Shown here: piece by piece, positions 22,460-25,130 of the stretch
How positions within the stretch are numbered: position 1 is the first letter of the stretch
Layout of the letters: the number at the start of each line of letters is the position of its first letter
Assembly: GCA_004563275.1 (NCBI GenBank)
Contig: SFSZ01000020.1
Span: 1-25,130 of the forward strand
DNA: 25,130 nucleotides
Origin: a bacterium
Lineage (GTDB): Bacteria > Bacillota_I > Bacilli_A > RF39 > UBA660
Direction of reading: 5' to 3'
Translations under genes and position numbers: made by a program
The notes under the pieces: generated by a model
Databases searched by the model: none
What the model saw: only the letters and a program-made list of their open reading frames with translations
Told to the model about the DNA's origin: nothing

Positions 22460-24196
22460 GTGGCTAAAGAAAAGAAAGAAAAAAAGAATCCATTTCTTTA
22501 TATATTGAAATTACCTTTCTTAGGTATCTTTTATGTCGTTGACTTTTTTATTAAAATCTTAAATTGTGAAATAATTGGTATAGTTACAGTATTAAGTCCA
22601 TTATTTATCTTTTTAGAATATGTTAGTCTAGGCTGTTACTATACTTTGTATGGTATTCTTTATCCATTTATATTCATATTTACTAAAATAGGGGATTTAA
22701 TATTCAAACTATATAGTAAAACTAAATCAAAAAATATCGATATAAAAGAAATAGCTCCTCTAGAAGAAATAAAACTTGATACATCAGACTCTCCAACTGA
22801 AGAAAAAACTTCAGAAAACAAACCAAAAGAAGAAAAGACACCTCTTGATCTTAAAGAATATTTTAAAAAGAAATATGAAGAATTTTATTTTGTAAAAAAA
22901 CAAAAAGAAAAAGAAGAACAACAAATAAATGCATTGTTTGAAAGTATTCAAAAAGATAATTTAAGAAGTGAAAAACCAGTAGTTTTTAAATATGTAGCTA
23001 AAGATCCTGCTGGTAAAAAAGTAAGTAATATTTTTATTGCTTTCTCTAAAATGGAAGTTTATTCATTCTTACAAAATGAAGGATATAAAGTTTTATCTAT
23101 TAAAACCTCAGATTTTATAAATTTCATCTATAATCCTAAAATTGTCGGAAATATTAAATTAAAAAATAAAGATATTATCTTTTGGCTAACCCAGTTATCA
23201 ACATATTTAAAGTCAGGAATTCCTTTAACTGAAGCCATGCGCATCCTTGGTAAACAAATGAGTAGTAGCCCTAAAAAGAAAAGATTATTTGACGCTATCA
23301 TTTATAACTTAACTCTAGGAGAATCATTTAGTAGTGCCTTATCAAAACAAGGTTCATCATTCCCAGCATTATTAATAAGTATGATTAAAACTGCTGAAGC
23401 AACTGGCGAATTAGAAGCTACACTAGATGATATGGCTGAATACTACACAGACATTGAAAATACCAGAAAAGCAATGATAAATGCCATGACATATCCAGTC
23501 ATCGTAAGTTTATTTTCAGTTGCAGTAGTAACCTTTATTATGCTATACGTAATTCCTCAATTTAGTGGAATTTATGAATCAGCTGGAGCTGAATTAAATC
23601 CATTTACATTATTTATTATTAGTGCCAGTACATTTTTAGAAAAAAATATTATAAAAATACTTATAATTATTGTAGCAATAGTATTAATACTAATATTCTT
23701 ATATCATAATGTTAAAGAAGTTAAAATACAATTACAAACCTTTGCTATGAAATTACCACTATTTGGAAAAATAATCATATATAAAGAAATGAGTGTTTTT
23801 GCAAAAACCTTTTCATCGCTTTTAAAGAACAACGTATTTATTACTGATAGTATGAACTTACTTTCTGAAGTAACCAATAATGAAATTTACAAGAAAATAA
23901 TGTATAGAACAGTTTACTATATCGCTAAAGGTGACAAAATCAGTACTGCCTTTTATAATCATTGGGCCGTACCAGAAGTAGCTTACTATATGATTGTAAC
24001 CGGTGAATCAACAGGAGAACTTGCTCAAATGATGAGTAAAGTAGCTGAATATTATCAAGTTGAACATAAAACATTAATTAATAACATGAAAGCCTTTATT
24101 GAACCTGCAATGATTATCTTCTTAGCAGTTGTTGTAGGTGGTATTGTAATGGCAGTAATTCTACCAATGTTTGGATTACTAGCACAAATTCAGTAG
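22460..24196 (+). CDS. Type II secretion/type IV pilus platform protein (PilC/GspF/ComGB-like) with N-terminal extension
   Basis: This is the inner-membrane platform on which pseudopilins are assembled. The 578-residue protein has a canonical GspF region from about 174 to the end: the entry strand FKYVAKDPAGKKVSN (176-190), then two GspF domains. Each has the LTxxLxxGIPLxEAL-like (247-260) and GESFSSAL-like (287-294) pattern, and TM segments are near 345-366, 384-412 and the C-terminus. The first ~173 residues are extra: three hydrophobic segments (about 11-31, 38-57, 59-83) and a charged Lys/Glu linker (90-170). The usual family length is about 340-410. The start is GTG 22460, with AGAGGG upstream. 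The prepilin peptidase gene follows after 8 nt. No PilB/ComGA ATPase is in the window. Confidence 0.92.
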   Translation: MAKEKKEKKNPFLYILKLPFLGIFYVVDFFIKILNCEIIGIVTVLSPLFIFLEYVSLGCYYTLYGILYPFIFIFTKIGDLIFKLYSKTKSKNIDIKEIAPLEEIKLDTSDSPTEEKTSENKPKEEKTPLDLKEYFKKKYEEFYFVKKQKEKEEQQINALFESIQKDNLRSEKPVVFKYVAKDPAGKKVSNIFIAFSKMEVYSFLQNEGYKVLSIKTSDFINFIYNPKIVGNIKLKNKDIIFWLTQLSTYLKSGIPLTEAMRILGKQMSSSPKKKRLFDAIIYNLTLGESFSSALSKQGSSFPALLISMIKTAEATGELEATLDDMAEYYTDIENTRKAMINAMTYPVIVSLFSVAVVTFIMLYVIPQFSGIYESAGAELNPFTLFIISASTFLEKNIIKILIIIVAIVLILIFLYHNVKEVKIQLQTFAMKLPLFGKIIIYKEMSVFAKTFSSLLKNNVFITDSMNLLSEVTNNEIYKKIMYRTVYYIAKGDKISTAFYNHWAVPEVAYYMIVTGESTGELAQMMSKVAEYYQVEHKTLINNMKAFIEPAMIIFLAVVVGGIVMAVILPMFGLLAQIQ

Positions 24197-24204
24197 GTGC
24201 ACTC

Positions 24205-24963
24205 ATGGAAATAATAATTATAATATTGGGATTAGTTCTTGGATCATTTTATAATGTCGTCGGATTAAGAATACCTAATGGCGAATCGATAATAAAACCA
24301 GGAAGTCATTGTCCTAAATGTAACCATAAACTATCATGGTATGAAAACATTCCAGTCCTATCATATATATTTTTAGGTGGAAAATGTAAAAACTGTAAAC
24401 AAAAAATATCAATTATATATCCAATTATTGAAATCTTAACAAGTTTCTTATTTTACATAAGTTATAAAATATTTGGACTTTCTGAAGAATTCTTTATTAG
24501 TTTGGTAATATCAAGCTTAGTAGTAATAATATTTGTAAGTGACTCAAAATACATGATAATATCTGATAGTCCTTTAATTGTAAGTACTATCTTAATATTA
24601 ATAATAAAACTTATATATAACGGTTATAAAGATTGCTTTATAAGCATAATTTATGGTCTTATAGTATTTAGTGTAATGTATTTAACCATGTTACTTGGAA
24701 ATGCCTTATTTAAAAAAGAATCTTTAGGTGGAGGAGATATAAAGTTATCATTTATCTCCGGTTTAGCCTTAGGTCCACTCCTAGGATTATTCTATATAAT
24801 ATTAGCCTCATTCTTAGCGTTCCCTTATGCAATATATATAAGTATAAAAAATAAAGATACAATGTTACCATTTGGTCCATTTCTTGCTACAAGCTTATTA
24901 ATACTATATTTAAACTATGATTTCTTCTATGAATTTCTAATCACACTTTTACATTTAAAGTAG
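24205..24963 (+). CDS. Prepilin peptidase (PilD/ComC-like)
   Basis: A membrane aspartic peptidase that removes the prepilin leader at G|F and usually methylates the new N-terminus. The 252-residue protein has the four-Cys zinc site CPKC...CKNC (Cys36, 39, 61, 64) and the two catalytic Asp: Asp113 in the SDSKYMIISD segment, and Asp178 in GGGD (175-178). About seven or eight membrane segments are seen. The GSFYNVVGLRIPNGESI start and conserved GxxLG near 190 are standard. AGGTG precedes the ATG. It is cotranscribed with the platform gene. Its natural substrate in the window is the prepilin at 18812. An IS starts 8 nt after its stop. Confidence 0.95.
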   Translation: MEIIIIILGLVLGSFYNVVGLRIPNGESIIKPGSHCPKCNHKLSWYENIPVLSYIFLGGKCKNCKQKISIIYPIIEILTSFLFYISYKIFGLSEEFFISLVISSLVVIIFVSDSKYMIISDSPLIVSTILILIIKLIYNGYKDCFISIIYGLIVFSVMYLTMLLGNALFKKESLGGGDIKLSFISGLALGPLLGLFYIILASFLAFPYAIYISIKNKDTMLPFGPFLATSLLILYLNYDFFYEFLITLLHLK

Positions 24964-25005
24964 ACAAAAAATGAACTGCACCCCTTAGAGTAGACATCAT
25001 AAAAA

Positions 25006-25034
25006 AAGACAGTTCAAATAAAAAATGATAGAAT
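25006..25034 (+). promoter_or_regulatory. Possible promoter of the IS transposase
   Basis: AAGACA (25006-25011), a 17-bp spacer, TAGAAT (25029-25034) with an extended TG (25026-25027). The match to consensus is moderate. Confidence 0.45.
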
Positions 25035-25060
25035 ACACTTCCGAAAGGAGGTGTATTTTT
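25032..25060 (+). terminator. Hairpin with T-tract in the IS leader
   Basis: AATACACTTCC (25032-25042) pairs with GGAGGTGTATT (25047-25057), 11 bp with one G-U pair, closed by GAAA, and followed by T to 25060. The 3' arm contains the transposase ribosome-binding site GGAGG (25047-25051). It looks both like a terminator and like a cover for translation start. Confidence 0.75.
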
Positions 25061-25061
25061 T

Positions 25062-25130
25062 ATGGCTTCAAAAGGACAAAAATTTGCTTCATATTCATTA
25101 GAGTTTAAAAATGAAGTACTTGAAGCATAC
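25062..25130 (+). CDS. IS3-family transposase OrfA, N-terminal fragment (cut by window end)
   Basis: Twenty-three codons are visible. The pattern GQKFASYSLEFKNEVLEAY is the start of the helix-turn-helix OrfA of IS3-family elements (K/Y-S-x-E-F-K-x-x-V). The ATG at 25062 is 10 nt after GGAGG. The reading frame stays open to the window end. Whether the element is intact, and whether OrfB follows by frameshift, is not visible. Confidence 0.85.
   Translation, partial: MASKGQKFASYSLEFKNEVLEAY

Larger units (their letters stand above)
24972..25130 (+). mobile_element. IS3-family insertion sequence, left end (partial)
   Basis: It starts at TGAACTGCACCCC (24972-24984), the TG-start terminal inverted repeat type of IS3/IS150-group elements. 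The start of a transposase orfA-like frame follows, and the element runs past the window end, so its other end and any target duplication cannot be seen. A subterminal inverted copy of the tip, CAGTTCA (25010-25016), faces TGAACTG (24972-24978). Confidence 0.85.

Overview
The window is about 25 kb of very AT-rich DNA packed with short intergenic gaps. It begins inside the 3' end of a 23S rRNA gene, followed by an unusually short 5S rRNA gene, and it ends inside an IS3-family insertion sequence. The gene content is that of a Gram-positive, low-GC bacterium: CdaA/CdaR, an OmpR-type response regulator with its kinase, a YerB-like DUF3048 protein, a SipW-type signal peptidase with SipW-type substrates, and a ComG-like pilus apparatus. 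Together with the short 5S rRNA, the AT bias and the near absence of TGA stops, this suggests an uncultured, probably gut-dwelling member of the Bacilli close to Mollicutes-like lineages such as RF39. That placement is an inference. Trp codons are TGG, so the standard bacterial code fits best.

Layout. (1) 1-520: 23S and 5S rRNA with a terminator. (2) 663-4675: a DUF1846 protein, then tsaE on its own promoter and the tsaB-rimI-tsaD cluster, which supplies three of the proteins for the t6A tRNA modification. (3) 4734-8025: a protein with a SipW-type signal, a ZIP metal transporter overlapping a patatin-like phospholipase, and a YebC-family regulator. (4) 8084-10109: a two-component system. (5) 10298-12595: two tandem TasA/camelysin-like secreted proteins (the first frame-broken) and the SipW-type signal peptidase that presumably cleaves them. 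(6) 12675-16507: membrane-anchored surface proteins. One has a Thr-rich stalk and an InlB-type repeat, one is on the opposite strand, one is DUF3048, and one is a small single-pass protein. (7) 16585-18757: the c-di-AMP synthase cdaA and its regulator cdaR. (8) 18812-22133: a prepilin, phosphoglycerate mutase and a phosphohexomutase. (9) 22126-24963: a small convergent gene, then a PilC/ComGB-like pilus platform protein with a long N-terminal extension, and a prepilin peptidase. (10) 24972-25130: the left end of the IS.

The main theme from 4.7 kb onward is the cell surface. Two export-and-assembly routes lie in one stretch: a SipW/TasA-like fibre system and a type IV-like pseudopilus system (prepilin, platform protein, prepilin peptidase, with no ATPase seen here). 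Anchored ectodomain proteins lie between them, and two of these share a domain resembling a pilin head. The transcription units are compact. Many genes have TTGACA/TATAAT-like promoters with a 16-17 bp spacer, often with an extended -10 TG, and leaders of only about 10 nt. Stop codons commonly sit inside the terminator hairpin.
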